In this document: positions 1 to 6,078 of the stretch, in pieces
How positions within the stretch are numbered: position 1 is the stretch's first letter
Layout: the number at the start of each line of letters is the position of its first letter
Source: an uncultured Clostridia bacterium
GTDB lineage: Bacteria; Bacillota; Clostridia; Oscillospirales; CAG-272
NCBI GenBank assembly: GCA_947306035.1
Contig: CAMZFG010000024.1
Location: 1-8,956 of the forward strand
Direction of reading: 5' to 3'
Length of the DNA: 8,956 nt
Translations under genes and position numbers: made by a program
The notes under the pieces: generated by a model
The model's database searches: none
What the model saw: only the letters and a program-made list of their open reading frames with translations
What the model was told of the DNA's origin: nothing

Positions 1-911
1 GAAATGGCGATGCAGGGCCAGATGACCGCGTCGAAATAGCCGAGGTACTCGATGAGCTGCCCCACGTTGAACACGCCGCGATGCACCAGATACCCGCCGT
101 AGCCGAGCACGATGCAGATGACCGCCTCGATGAACAGCGTCAGCCCCACCTCGAACATCATATCGAGCCGGGTAAAGGCCACGTTGGCCTTTTCGTTGTC
201 GGCGTTGAGTTTGCGGAAGCGGCGCAGTTCGTGCGCCTCTTTGACGAAGGCCTTGACGACCGCGATGCCCGTGAACATCTCCTGCGAAAAGTCGGAAAGA
301 TGCGAGAAAGCGGCCTGCCGCTCGTCCCACCGCTTTTCCATGAGTTTGTCGAGAATGGCGGCCATGACCGCCATCAGCGCCATGGGGATCAGCGACAGCA
401 GCGTCAGCATCAGGTTCATGCGCGCCATTTTATACAGCGCGATGCCGCCGAGGAACACCACGTCGCACAGCATCAGAATGCCCCAGCCGAAACAGTCCTG
501 AATGGTGTCGATATCGTTGGTGAACAGCGACATGAGATTGCCGATCTTGCTCTCGGAGTAGTAGTCCTGCGACAGGCGGCTGCAGCGGTCGAACATGCGG
601 GTGCGCAGGTCGCGCTCCACGCCCACGGAAACGCTGCTGAAGCAAAGCCGCCACAAAAAGCGCCCGACCAGCATGATGAGCATGACGAGAATGACGGGCA
701 GGCAGATCTTTTGCAGCAGAAACGCCATGTCAAAGGGGACGGCCGCCCCGCCGCTCTCGGCCGTGCCGGTGTTGATGCCGTTGACGACCTGGCCGATCAG
801 GCGCGGGATCTGCAGCTGCACGATGTCGATCAGAATGACCGAAAGAGTGCCGAGCAGCAGCAGCCAGCAAAAACGGACGTAATATTTGTTTGTGTACTTG
901 CTGAATATCAC
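1..911 (-). CDS. ABC exporter half-transporter, N-terminal membrane domain (partial)
   Basis: About 303 residues are visible; the C-terminus and the whole ATPase domain lie beyond position 1. The translation is a type I ABC exporter membrane domain with about six hydrophobic segments, roughly at residues 12-35, 65-90, 135-180 (a pair) and 250-303. A soluble coupling stretch resembles the family (DYYSESKIGNLMSLFTNDID, then VVKAFVKEAHELRRF). Such proteins form homo- or heterodimers that pump drugs, lipids or peptides out of the cell using ATP; the substrate cannot be read from this part. The motif style recalls the BmrC/YheI and MsbA-like groups. I chose GTG at 911 because AGGAG (922-926) lies 10 nt upstream and it is the only sensible in-frame start. 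An ATG at 921 is in another frame and touches the ribosome site. It has its own promoter, and a structured RNA lies just upstream on the same strand. Confidence 0.9.
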   Translation of the reverse strand, partial: MIFSKYTNKYYVRFCWLLLLGTLSVILIDIVQLQIPRLIGQVVNGINTGTAESGGAAVPFDMAFLLQKICLPVILVMLIMLVGRFLWRLCFSSVSVGVERDLRTRMFDRCSRLSQDYYSESKIGNLMSLFTNDIDTIQDCFGWGILMLCDVVFLGGIALYKMARMNLMLTLLSLIPMALMAVMAAILDKLMEKRWDERQAAFSHLSDFSQEMFTGIAVVKAFVKEAHELRRFRKLNADNEKANVAFTRLDMMFEVGLTLFIEAVICIVLGYGGYLVHRGVFNVGQLIEYLGYFDAVIWPCIAI

Positions 912-954
912 CGCAAAGCATCTCCTTTCGGGTAAAATGGGTCAGCACCCCCGT

Positions 955-983
955 ATTGTAGCACAGGTCGACAGGTAAGTCAA
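955..983 (-). promoter_or_regulatory. Sigma-A-type promoter of the ABC exporter
   Basis: Read on the minus strand, TTGACT (983-978) and TACAAT (960-955) are separated by exactly 17 bp. The expected start near 948 leaves a short leader before AGGAG and the GTG at 911. The promoter lies downstream of the terminator at 1000-1052, so the exporter can be transcribed independently of the structured RNA. Confidence 0.8.
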
Positions 984-999
984 CTCCCGCAGTACCGGC

Positions 1000-1052
1000 A
1001 AAAAAATGTGCTCGGTCCATACGTAACTCTTGTTACGAACAACCGAGCGCAC
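1000..1052 (-). terminator. Intrinsic terminator of the minus-strand structured RNA
   Basis: On the minus strand, GTGCGCTCGGT (1052-1042) pairs with ACCGAGCAC (1016-1008), with a two-base bulge. Inside it sits a second perfect hairpin, CGTAAC (1037-1032) and GTTACG (1027-1022), around the tetraloop AAGA. The outer stem is followed by one A and then seven T (1006-1000), the usual intrinsic terminator layout. Confidence 0.75.
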
Positions 1053-1102
1053 CCGACACCTAATCCGACAATTGAGTACTGCGGCACTCTGCCTCCGGTG
1101 AC
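1000..1102 (-). ncRNA. Structured small RNA or attenuator leader of unknown family
   Basis: A near-perfect promoter (1109-1138) is followed on the minus strand by about 100 nt with folding potential and then an intrinsic terminator. The 5' part forms a hairpin, GCGG-U-CAC (1105-1098, starting at or just before the predicted 5' end) with GUGCCGC (1087-1081). Its 10-nt loop carries GGAGG (1096-1092). A linker with the short palindromes AGTACT and CAATTG follows, then the terminator hairpin. I do not recognise an RNA family: it matches neither 5S, SRP RNA nor the common riboswitches I know. Two readings fit. It may be a stand-alone sRNA, since its terminator lies before the exporter's own promoter. 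Or it may be a conditional leader whose readthrough would enter the ABC exporter gene at 911. A 35-codon ORF from GTG 1087 to TGA 980, with GGAGG 4 nt upstream, leaves ribosome-mediated attenuation possible but is short enough to arise by chance. Confidence 0.6.
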
Positions 1103-1108
1103 CGCTTC

Positions 1109-1138
1109 ATTATACACCGCGCGGCGCACGTCTGTCAA
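1109..1138 (-). promoter_or_regulatory. Consensus promoter for the minus-strand structured RNA
   Basis: On the minus strand TTGACA (1138-1133) and TATAAT (1114-1109) are separated by 18 bp. Both hexamers match the sigma-A consensus at all positions, making this the best promoter by hexamers in the window. The predicted start is near 1102. Confidence 0.8.
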
Positions 1139-1148
1139 TACCCGCGTG

Positions 1149-1188
1149 CAAATTCGATCGTGTTTGCGGCAAAAACGCGTCGAATTTG
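1149..1188. repeat. Inverted repeat between the divergent promoters
   Basis: CAAATTCGA (1149-1157) is repeated exactly in inverted orientation as TCGAATTTG (1180-1188). The 22-nt spacer can continue the stem imperfectly with CGTGTTT against AAAAACG around a GCGGC loop. It sits about 10 bp upstream of the -35 box of the minus-strand RNA and 73 bp upstream of the cyclase promoter. It could be a regulator site or a residual hairpin; no T-tract follows on either strand, so it is not a good terminator. The rest of 1189-1260 is AT-rich, with a loose direct repeat of GCCGTnTTTT, and I see no gene in it. Confidence 0.5.
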
Positions 1189-1260
1189 AGCATATGCGCC
1201 GTTTTTATATGATTTTATGCCGTATTTTTGTGAACAAATCATAAATAAATCCCTCGACTA

Positions 1261-1289
1261 TTGCATTTCCCTTTTTCTCGTGTTATACT
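1261..1289 (+). promoter_or_regulatory. Promoter of the riboswitch-cyclase transcript
   Basis: TTGCAT (1261-1266) and TATACT (1284-1289) are separated by 17 bp. The expected start near 1294-1297 falls exactly at the beginning of the aptamer, which supports reading what follows as the mRNA leader. Confidence 0.75.
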
Positions 1290-1293
1290 ATAT

Positions 1294-1373
1294 GAAGTTT
1301 ATATAGGCACACCCGGAGCGATCCGGCGTCGCAAAACTACAGGGCCTTCTCAAGGCAGCCAGCTGCATTCTTC
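1294..1373 (+). promoter_or_regulatory. c-di-GMP-I (GEMM) riboswitch aptamer
   Basis: The leader aligns by eye with the class I c-di-GMP aptamer, in the expected order. AGGCACACC (1305-1313) matches the AGGGCAAACC element. A P2 hairpin of CCGGA (1313-1317) and TCCGG (1322-1326) is capped by GCGA, a GNRA tetraloop. Then comes TCGCAAAACTACAGGGCC (1329-1346), the counterpart of the ACGCAAAGCC...GGCC stretch. A P3 hairpin of GCCTT and AAGGC (1344-1356) follows, then GCAGCCAGCTGC (1355-1366), the counterpart of the 3' element. GAAG (1294-1297) can pair with CTTC (1370-1373) to close the aptamer. Such aptamers bind the second messenger c-di-GMP in the mRNA and commonly precede GGDEF genes, as here. 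The match was made from memory of the family, without a covariance-model search. Confidence 0.8.
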
Positions 1374-1434
1374 TCCGCCGCACGGTGGAGCCATCGTTTG
1401 CGGCGTCGCGCCTTGCGGTGCCGTTTTATTGTTT
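1373..1434 (+). terminator. Riboswitch expression platform: terminator with competing antiterminator
   Basis: CGGCGTCGC (1401-1409) pairs with GCGGTGCCG (1415-1423) around the loop GCCTT, giving 9 bp with two G-U pairs. TTTTATTGTTT (1424-1434) follows, so it is a good intrinsic terminator. Upstream, CGCCGCA (1376-1382) is exactly complementary to TGCGGCG (1399-1405). That pairing would consume the terminator's 5' arm and so acts as a candidate antiterminator. A third hairpin, CTCCGCC (1373-1379) with GGTGGAG (1384-1390), competes with the antiterminator and would restore termination. Its first base also overlaps the possible aptamer-closing CTTC. Whether ligand turns transcription on or off cannot be decided from sequence alone. 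Confidence 0.75.
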
Positions 1435-1476
1435 CCCGTTCCAGATGAAATGACGAAAGAAAGGAGCGTGACGACC

Positions 1477-3423
1477 GTGCTGCCCTCTATCCGTACCCGC
1501 GTGCGCGGCTATCTCTATCTGTCCTCGGTCGTCATGATCGCGGTGCTGCTGCTGCTCTTTACTTTCGCACAATTCCTGCTGATCAGACGCCAGGCCGTTG
1601 AAGACGCCGAGATCATGTTCGAGCAGATCGGCCAGGTGCTGGAAGAAAACGAGCGGGAAATGGACGTCGCCGTGGCGGCGTTCAAAGAGGACACCCTGCA
1701 AAAGGCCGACACCGTGGCCTATATCATCGACCGCAACCCGGATATCATCGACACCGGCGACATGACCGCCAGCGTTGACCGGCTCTACGAGATCGCGCGC
1801 CTGATCGGCGTGGACGAGATCCACATTTTCGACAACGTCGGCCGCCTGTTCGTCGGCACCGTGCCGCGCTATATCGGCTACACCATGGACGACGGCGAAC
1901 AGATCGCCTTTTTCAAGCCCATGCTCGACAACCCCGACCTGCGCCTGTGCCAGGACATCACGCCCAACACGGCGGAGGGCAAGGAAATGCTGTACGCGGC
2001 GGTGTGGAGCGAGGACTATATCGTGCAGGTCGGCATGAAGCCGAGCGCCATCAGCGCCGCCACCGAGCGCAACAACTCCTCGCGCATCTTCTCCATGCTC
2101 AACGTCAACAAGGGCGTTTCGGTCTACGCCGTGTTCTCCGACGGCGAAGTCCTCGGCTCTACCGAAGAGCAGGACGTGGGCCTTTCCTGCGACGAGGTGG
2201 GCCTGCCCCTCGCGAAACTGTCCAAAGGCAGCGACCATTTCACGGTCAAACTGCACGGGCAGACGCGCGCGTTCTGCGTGGTGCAGCGGCTGCCGAACGG
2301 CACCATCGTTTATCTGGAGACCAATCGCACGCTGTATCGCGATATCCCCATCTACTGCCTGCTTCTGCTGCTGGCGCTGGCCACGGCAGACCTGTTGCTG
2401 ATCTTCGTGGTACACTGGTATATCCGCCGTCACCTGATCGACAGCATCGACCGCGTCAACACCTCGCTGACCGCCATTGCCGACGGCGACCTGGACGAAA
2501 ACGTGGATATCGCCGACAGCCGCGAGTTCTCCGAGCTCAGCCGGCACATCAATCAGATGGTGCAAAGCATTCTCGGCAACACGGACAAGATCTCGTTCGT
2601 GCTGCAGAAAGCCAACCTCAACGTGGGCGTGTACGAGTATAACAAACTGATGAAGCAGGTGCGCCTGACCGCCGGCATCGGCAAACTGTTCGGCGTGAGC
2701 GAAGAGGAGATACAGCTGTTAGCGCGCAACACCACCGCCTTCCGCCACTTTGTGCAGGGCGTTTGTTCGCACGCGCTGGAGGGCATGGACAACATTTACG
2801 TCGTGACGACCAAAGACGAGATCCGCTACGTGCAGATTGAAGAGGTCAACTGGACCGGCGACGTGTTCGGCGTGGTCATCGACATGACCGAGACCCTGCG
2901 GCACCGCAAACAGCTGGAAGAGGAGCGCGACATCGATCTGCTGACCGGCATTTTCAACCGCCGCGGCGCGGAGGCGCGCCTTACGAACCTGTTTGCCTCG
3001 CCCGAGAACATGAAGCACGGCGCGCTGGTCATGCTGGACGCCGACGAGCTCAAGATCGTCAACGACCGCTTCGGCCACGACGACGGCGACCGCTATCTGC
3101 GCGGCGTTGCCTGCGTGCTGGAACAGTTCCCCGAGGAGCATCGTCTGGCGGCCCGCGTGGGCGGCGACGAGTTCGTGATGCTGCTCTACGGCTACGAGAC
3201 CGAAGAGGCGTTGTCTGCGGCCCTGCAGCTTTTGCAGAAGTCGCAGGAGAGCGCCGAGGTCACGCTGCACAACGGCGACAAGATACCGCTCAAGTTCTCC
3301 TACGGTTATCAACTGACAGAGCCCGGCGCCGACTACAATTCTCTGCTGGCCGCCGCCGACACGCTGATGTACGAGAACAAACGGCAAAGAAAAGAGCAAT
3401 GGAAAAAGGATAGCCAAGCGTAA
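1477..3423 (+). CDS. Membrane-bound diguanylate cyclase (Cache-like, HAMP, PAS-like, GGDEF)
   Basis: 648 residues. It is predicted to make c-di-GMP from two GTP at the membrane in response to an external signal. In order: TM1 (about 11-34); an extracytoplasmic region (about 35-288) that looks Cache-like by size and position; TM2 (about 291-315, rich in Leu); a HAMP-like linker (about 319-370); a PAS-like region (about 372-470); and a GGDEF domain from about 485. The domain opens with DLLTGIFNRRG, has the metal-site Asp in LDADELKIVND, FGHDDGD, and an intact active-site GGDEF at 562-566. The inhibitory RxxD, expected five residues before GGDEF, is absent: EEHR stands there. I chose GTG 1477 because AAAGGAG (1460-1466) lies 10 nt upstream. 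GTG 1468 is too close to it, and ATG 1450 has no ribosome site and would put coding sequence over most of the site. The gene follows the c-di-GMP riboswitch, implying feedback by its own product. The signal sensed is unknown. Confidence 0.9.
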   Translation: MLPSIRTRVRGYLYLSSVVMIAVLLLLFTFAQFLLIRRQAVEDAEIMFEQIGQVLEENEREMDVAVAAFKEDTLQKADTVAYIIDRNPDIIDTGDMTASVDRLYEIARLIGVDEIHIFDNVGRLFVGTVPRYIGYTMDDGEQIAFFKPMLDNPDLRLCQDITPNTAEGKEMLYAAVWSEDYIVQVGMKPSAISAATERNNSSRIFSMLNVNKGVSVYAVFSDGEVLGSTEEQDVGLSCDEVGLPLAKLSKGSDHFTVKLHGQTRAFCVVQRLPNGTIVYLETNRTLYRDIPIYCLLLLLALATADLLLIFVVHWYIRRHLIDSIDRVNTSLTAIADGDLDENVDIADSREFSELSRHINQMVQSILGNTDKISFVLQKANLNVGVYEYNKLMKQVRLTAGIGKLFGVSEEEIQLLARNTTAFRHFVQGVCSHALEGMDNIYVVTTKDEIRYVQIEEVNWTGDVFGVVIDMTETLRHRKQLEEERDIDLLTGIFNRRGAEARLTNLFASPENMKHGALVMLDADELKIVNDRFGHDDGDRYLRGVACVLEQFPEEHRLAARVGGDEFVMLLYGYETEEALSAALQLLQKSQESAEVTLHNGDKIPLKFSYGYQLTEPGADYNSLLAAADTLMYENKRQRKEQWKKDSQA

Positions 3424-3448
3424 GAAAAGCCCCCGCGGGGGCTTTTCT
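3423..3448 (+). terminator. Palindromic terminator after the cyclase gene
   Basis: AGAAAAGCCCCC is followed by GC and its exact complement GGGGGCTTTTCT, starting at the last base of the stop codon. The 3' arm supplies TTTTCTCTT as the T-rich tail. The symmetry means it could also work on the opposite strand. The next promoter starts two bases later. Confidence 0.85.
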
Positions 3449-3449
3449 C

Positions 3450-3478
3450 TTGACAAAAACGTCTGTTTCGGGTATAGT
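3450..3478 (+). promoter_or_regulatory. Promoter of cysteine synthase
   Basis: A perfect TTGACA (3450-3455) and TATAGT (3473-3478) are separated by 17 bp. Only about 35 nt lie between the expected start and the ATG at 3520, so there is no room for a T-box or other long leader. Confidence 0.8.
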
Positions 3479-3519
3479 GAGAATAGTCTTTTACAGTTCA
3501 GAACAAAGGAGAACGATCC

Positions 3520-4452
3520 ATGTCCCGCATTTTCACCTCGGCAGACCAGCTGATCGGCAAAACGCCGCTGCTGCGCCTGTGCCGCATTGAAAAAGAGGAA
3601 AAACTGCAGGCCGCGCTTTTGGCCAAACTGGAATATTTCAATCCCGCCGGTTCCGTCAAAGACCGCGTGGCAAGATCCATGATCGACGACGCGGAACAGC
3701 GCGGCGTGATCAAGCCCGGCTCCGTCATCATCGAGCCGACTTCCGGCAACACGGGCATCGGTCTTGCCGCCGTGGCGGCGGCGCGCGGCTATCGCCTGAT
3801 CATCGTCATGCCGGAGACCATGTCGGTCGAGCGGCGGCAGCTGATGCGCGCTTACGGCGCCGAGCTGGTGCTGACCGAGGGCGCGCTCGGCATGAAGGGC
3901 GCCATCGCGCGGGCGGCGGAGCTGGCCGAGATGATACCCGACAGTTTCGTGGCGGGGCAGTTCGTCAATCCCGCCAACCCGCGGGCGCATTTTGAAACGA
4001 CGGGCCCCGAGATCTTTGAAGATACCGACGGGCAGGTGGATATTTTCGTCGCGGGCGTGGGCACGGGCGGCACCGTGACCGGCGTGGGCGAATACCTCAA
4101 ATCCAAAAACCCCGCCGTGCGCGTGGTGGCCGTGGAACCCGCCACCTCGCCCGTTCTGTCGGGCGGCGAAGCGGGCCCCCACAAGATCCAGGGCATCGGC
4201 GCCGGTTTCGTGCCCGAAGTGCTGCATAAAGACGTCATCGACGAGATCGTGCCCGTCGCCAACGAGGAGGCGTTTGCCGCCGCCCGCCGCATGGGACGCA
4301 CCGAGGGCGTGCTGGTCGGCATTTCGTCGGGCGCGGCGCTGCACGCCGCCATCGGCCTTTGCAAACAGCCGGAAAACGCGGGCAAGACCGTGGTGGTGCT
4401 GCTGCCCGACACCGGCGACCGCTACCTCTCCACGCCGCTTTTCAGCGATTGA
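3520..4452 (+). CDS. cysK: Cysteine synthase (O-acetylserine sulfhydrylase)
   Basis: 310 residues, a normal length for the family. It is a cytoplasmic PLP enzyme that makes cysteine from O-acetylserine and sulfide, the last step of sulfur assimilation. The PLP-binding lysine is K47 in NPAGSVKDR. The substrate loop TSGNTG is at 74-79. The glycine-rich phosphate-binding loop GTGGT is at 181-185. [14 protein letters not shown] and the late GISSGAA (from 267) are further hallmarks. There is no heme-binding extension or CBS regulatory domain, so it is not cystathionine beta-synthase-like. The cysK rather than cysM assignment rests on overall likeness only. AAAGGAG (3505-3511) lies 8 nt before the ATG. 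It is a single-gene unit between two strong palindromic terminators. No serine acetyltransferase gene is in the window. Confidence 0.95.
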   Translation: MSRIFTSADQLIGKTPLLRLCRIEKEEKLQAALLAKLEYFNPAGSVKDRVARSMIDDAEQRGVIKPGSVIIEPTSGNTGIGLAAVAAARGYRLIIVMPETMSVERRQLMRAYGAELVLTEGALGMKGAIARAAELAEMIPDSFVAGQFVNPANPRAHFETTGPEIFEDTDGQVDIFVAGVGTGGTVTGVGEYLKSKNPAVRVVAVEPATSPVLSGGEAGPHKIQGIGAGFVPEVLHKDVIDEIVPVANEEAFAAARRMGRTEGVLVGISSGAALHAAIGLCKQPENAGKTVVVLLPDTGDRYLSTPLFSD

Positions 4453-4468
4453 AACGACAGATGAAAAC

Positions 4469-4494
4469 AGCGCCGTACCCGCGGGTACGGCGCT
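4469..4494. terminator. Perfect palindrome, likely bidirectional terminator
   Basis: The arm AGCGCCGTACCCG (4469-4481) is followed directly by its exact complement CGGGTACGGCGCT (4482-4494). On the plus strand TTGCTTTTTTATTT follows, a good tail for cysK. On the minus strand GTTTTCATC follows, a weaker tail for the operon ending at 4507. The two genes converge here with only 54 bp between them. Confidence 0.85.
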
Positions 4495-4506
4495 TTGCTT
4501 TTTTAT

Positions 4507-6078
4507 TTACGGCGCGCTGATGACGACGTTGCCGCTGACGGTATCCACATCAACTTCGGCCGTGCCGTCGCCGAACACGTAGCGGTCGCCCGAAACGGTC
4601 ATGGGCGCGTTGCCCGTCACCTTGCCGCTGACGCTGTCCTTTTCCAGCGTCAGGCCGGGCGTGGCCGCCACGATCAGGGTGACGTCGCCGCTGACGCTGT
4701 CGATATCGGCTTTGACGAACGTCGCGCCGGGCGTCAGCGAAAGGTCGCCGCTGACGGTATCCACGTTTGCCTCGGTCACCTCTCCCGTCACCGTCACGTC
4801 GCCGCTGACGGTATCGACGTTCAGCAGGCGGCAGATCACGTCCGTCGCCGTCACGCCGCCGCTGACCGTGTCGATATCCAGTCTTTCGATCCCGATACCC
4901 GTCAGGGTCACGCCGGCCGAGACGGTATCGATATCGACGGTCTTCATGTTTGCCGCCGTATCGCGGGGCAGATAAACGGTGAGCGTTTTGCCCACGTCGG
5001 CGGCGCGCTCCAAGTGGAACCAGCGCCATCTTTCATAGCGCAGATGCAGTTCGCCGTCTTCCAGATACCAGCGCATGGTGTGGTCGGGGTCGCTCACGGC
5101 CTCGCCGTTCTTCGTCTCGCTGAACGTCACGACGTCGCCGTCGTAGGGTTCTACGATCACGCTGCCGCCGCGCCAGTCGATCTCGAGTGCCGTCACGGGC
5201 ACGGTCACCGTGCCGCCGCCCTCTTCGGTGTAGGCGTGGCTGACGCGGTTTTCAAACCAGATGCGGGTGTGCGTGCTGCGCGTCACAAGGCCGATGACCG
5301 TGATCGACGCCGCCAGCGCTACCACGCCGCACAGCACCGCGATCCACGCGCCGTGCCGCTTTTTTTGCTGCGGCTGTTCGGGCGCTGCCGCGGGCGCTTC
5401 CGCGCTCGTTGCCGCGGGTCTGCCCTTGTCGGTCGGCGCAACGTGCGCGCCGAGCACGATGCCGAACACGCCGACGGCCACCGACAAAAGAAACAGCGCC
5501 GAACCCCAGTCGTTATCGATCAACGACGGCGGAATGAACGAAAGGATGCACAGCGCCACGCCGACGGAAATGAAGATCGTTGCCAGCGTGCTTTGCCGGC
5601 GGCACAGCGCCTCGTCGTAGGCCCTGGCGCTGCGGTCGCACATGACGGCGCCGCGGTGCGTCAGAATGATCGTGACCACGCCCGCCGCCACGAAGAGGAA
5701 CAGGAAAGCCGTCATCCAGGCGGCGAACATGCAGGGCACCGGCGCCAGAATGAACAGCGCCACCGCGCACGCGGTGCCGAGCCCGCGGCGCCATTTATAG
5801 CGATAAAGTTTTTCACCCTCGTCCGGCGCGATGGGCGGCTCGACAAAGGGTTCGCGCGCCGTTTCGGCCTGTGCCGCGGTCTCGATCAGCGGCCGGATGT
5901 CGCCGAGGTCGCCGATGGCGCGGCGGCAGGCCTCTTCTTCGCTGTCGCCCGCCGCGATGCGTTCCTCGTAGCGATCGGAGAGGTTGGCCAGCAGTTCCTC
6001 GTAAAGCGCCTCGTTCTTATCCGTGTGCGGCGCGCCTTTGAACACGCCGTCCAGATGTTTTTTCAGTTGCTCTTTCAT
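4507..6078 (-). CDS. HAAS-domain, multi-TM, DUF4097 family membrane protein
   Basis: 523 residues. Residues about 1-70 form a helical HAAS/DUF1700-like module (YEELLANLSDRYEERIAAG, then EEEACRRAIGDLGD). Five hydrophobic segments follow at about 100-119, 121-140, 165-184, 192-211 and 243-265. An Ala/Pro-rich linker (about 220-236) precedes the last one. From about 285 to the end is a DUF4097-type beta-repeat region, with VSG or VSA motifs at 386, 405, 424, 442, 462, 483, 495 and 514, mostly 18-21 residues apart. This pattern predicts a repetitive beta-helix, probably outside the membrane. Such proteins often sit next to PadR regulators in Firmicutes and have been linked to envelope or signalling roles, but no biochemical activity can be given. 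ATG 6078 has AAGGAG 7 nt upstream and overlaps the PadR stop as ATGA, so the two are translationally coupled. Confidence 0.85.
   Translation of the reverse strand: MKEQLKKHLDGVFKGAPHTDKNEALYEELLANLSDRYEERIAAGDSEEEACRRAIGDLGDIRPLIETAAQAETAREPFVEPPIAPDEGEKLYRYKWRRGLGTACAVALFILAPVPCMFAAWMTAFLFLFVAAGVVTIILTHRGAVMCDRSARAYDEALCRRQSTLATIFISVGVALCILSFIPPSLIDNDWGSALFLLSVAVGVFGIVLGAHVAPTDKGRPAATSAEAPAAAPEQPQQKKRHGAWIAVLCGVVALAASITVIGLVTRSTHTRIWFENRVSHAYTEEGGGTVTVPVTALEIDWRGGSVIVEPYDGDVVTFSETKNGEAVSDPDHTMRWYLEDGELHLRYERWRWFHLERAADVGKTLTVYLPRDTAANMKTVDIDTVSAGVTLTGIGIERLDIDTVSGGVTATDVICRLLNVDTVSGDVTVTGEVTEANVDTVSGDLSLTPGATFVKADIDSVSGDVTLIVAATPGLTLEKDSVSGKVTGNAPMTVSGDRYVFGDGTAEVDVDTVSGNVVISAP
4525..4945 (-). 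repeat. In-gene repeat coding the VSG beta-repeats
   Basis: On the plus strand the motif GCCGCTGACGGTATC and close variants recur about every 55-65 bp, near 4530, 4622, 4686, 4746, 4800 and 4856, with a diverged copy near 4916. Each codes for a (D)TVSG turn of the DUF4097 region. Near-identity at DNA level in several copies suggests duplication or conversion within the gene rather than protein selection alone. Confidence 0.75.

Noticed and set aside
81..935. Plus-strand open frame of 284 codons opposite the ABC exporter
   Set aside because: It is shadow composition, covers the exporter's ribosome site, and has no support of its own.
1261..1476. Longer N-terminus for the cyclase, from TTG 1261 or ATG 1450
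   Set aside because: TTG 1261 is the -35 box itself, and the stretch covers the riboswitch and its terminator. ATG 1450 lacks a ribosome site, whereas GTG 1477 has AAAGGAG at 10 nt.
1426..2565. Long open frame on the minus strand (379 codons) opposite the cyclase gene
   Set aside because: The composition is rich in His, Gln, Asp and Arg with no recognisable domain, the pattern of a GC-rich antisense shadow. The plus strand has clear domains, a promoter and a ribosome site.
2719..4344. Minus-strand open frame of 541 codons spanning the end of the cyclase and cysK
   Set aside because: It crosses two promoters, a palindromic terminator and two well-supported genes, and its product has no domain-like sequence.
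4525..4945. CRISPR array, because of the regularly spaced repeats
   Set aside because: The repeats lie in one open frame, have no unique spacers of constant length, and encode a regular VSG protein motif. No cas gene is nearby.
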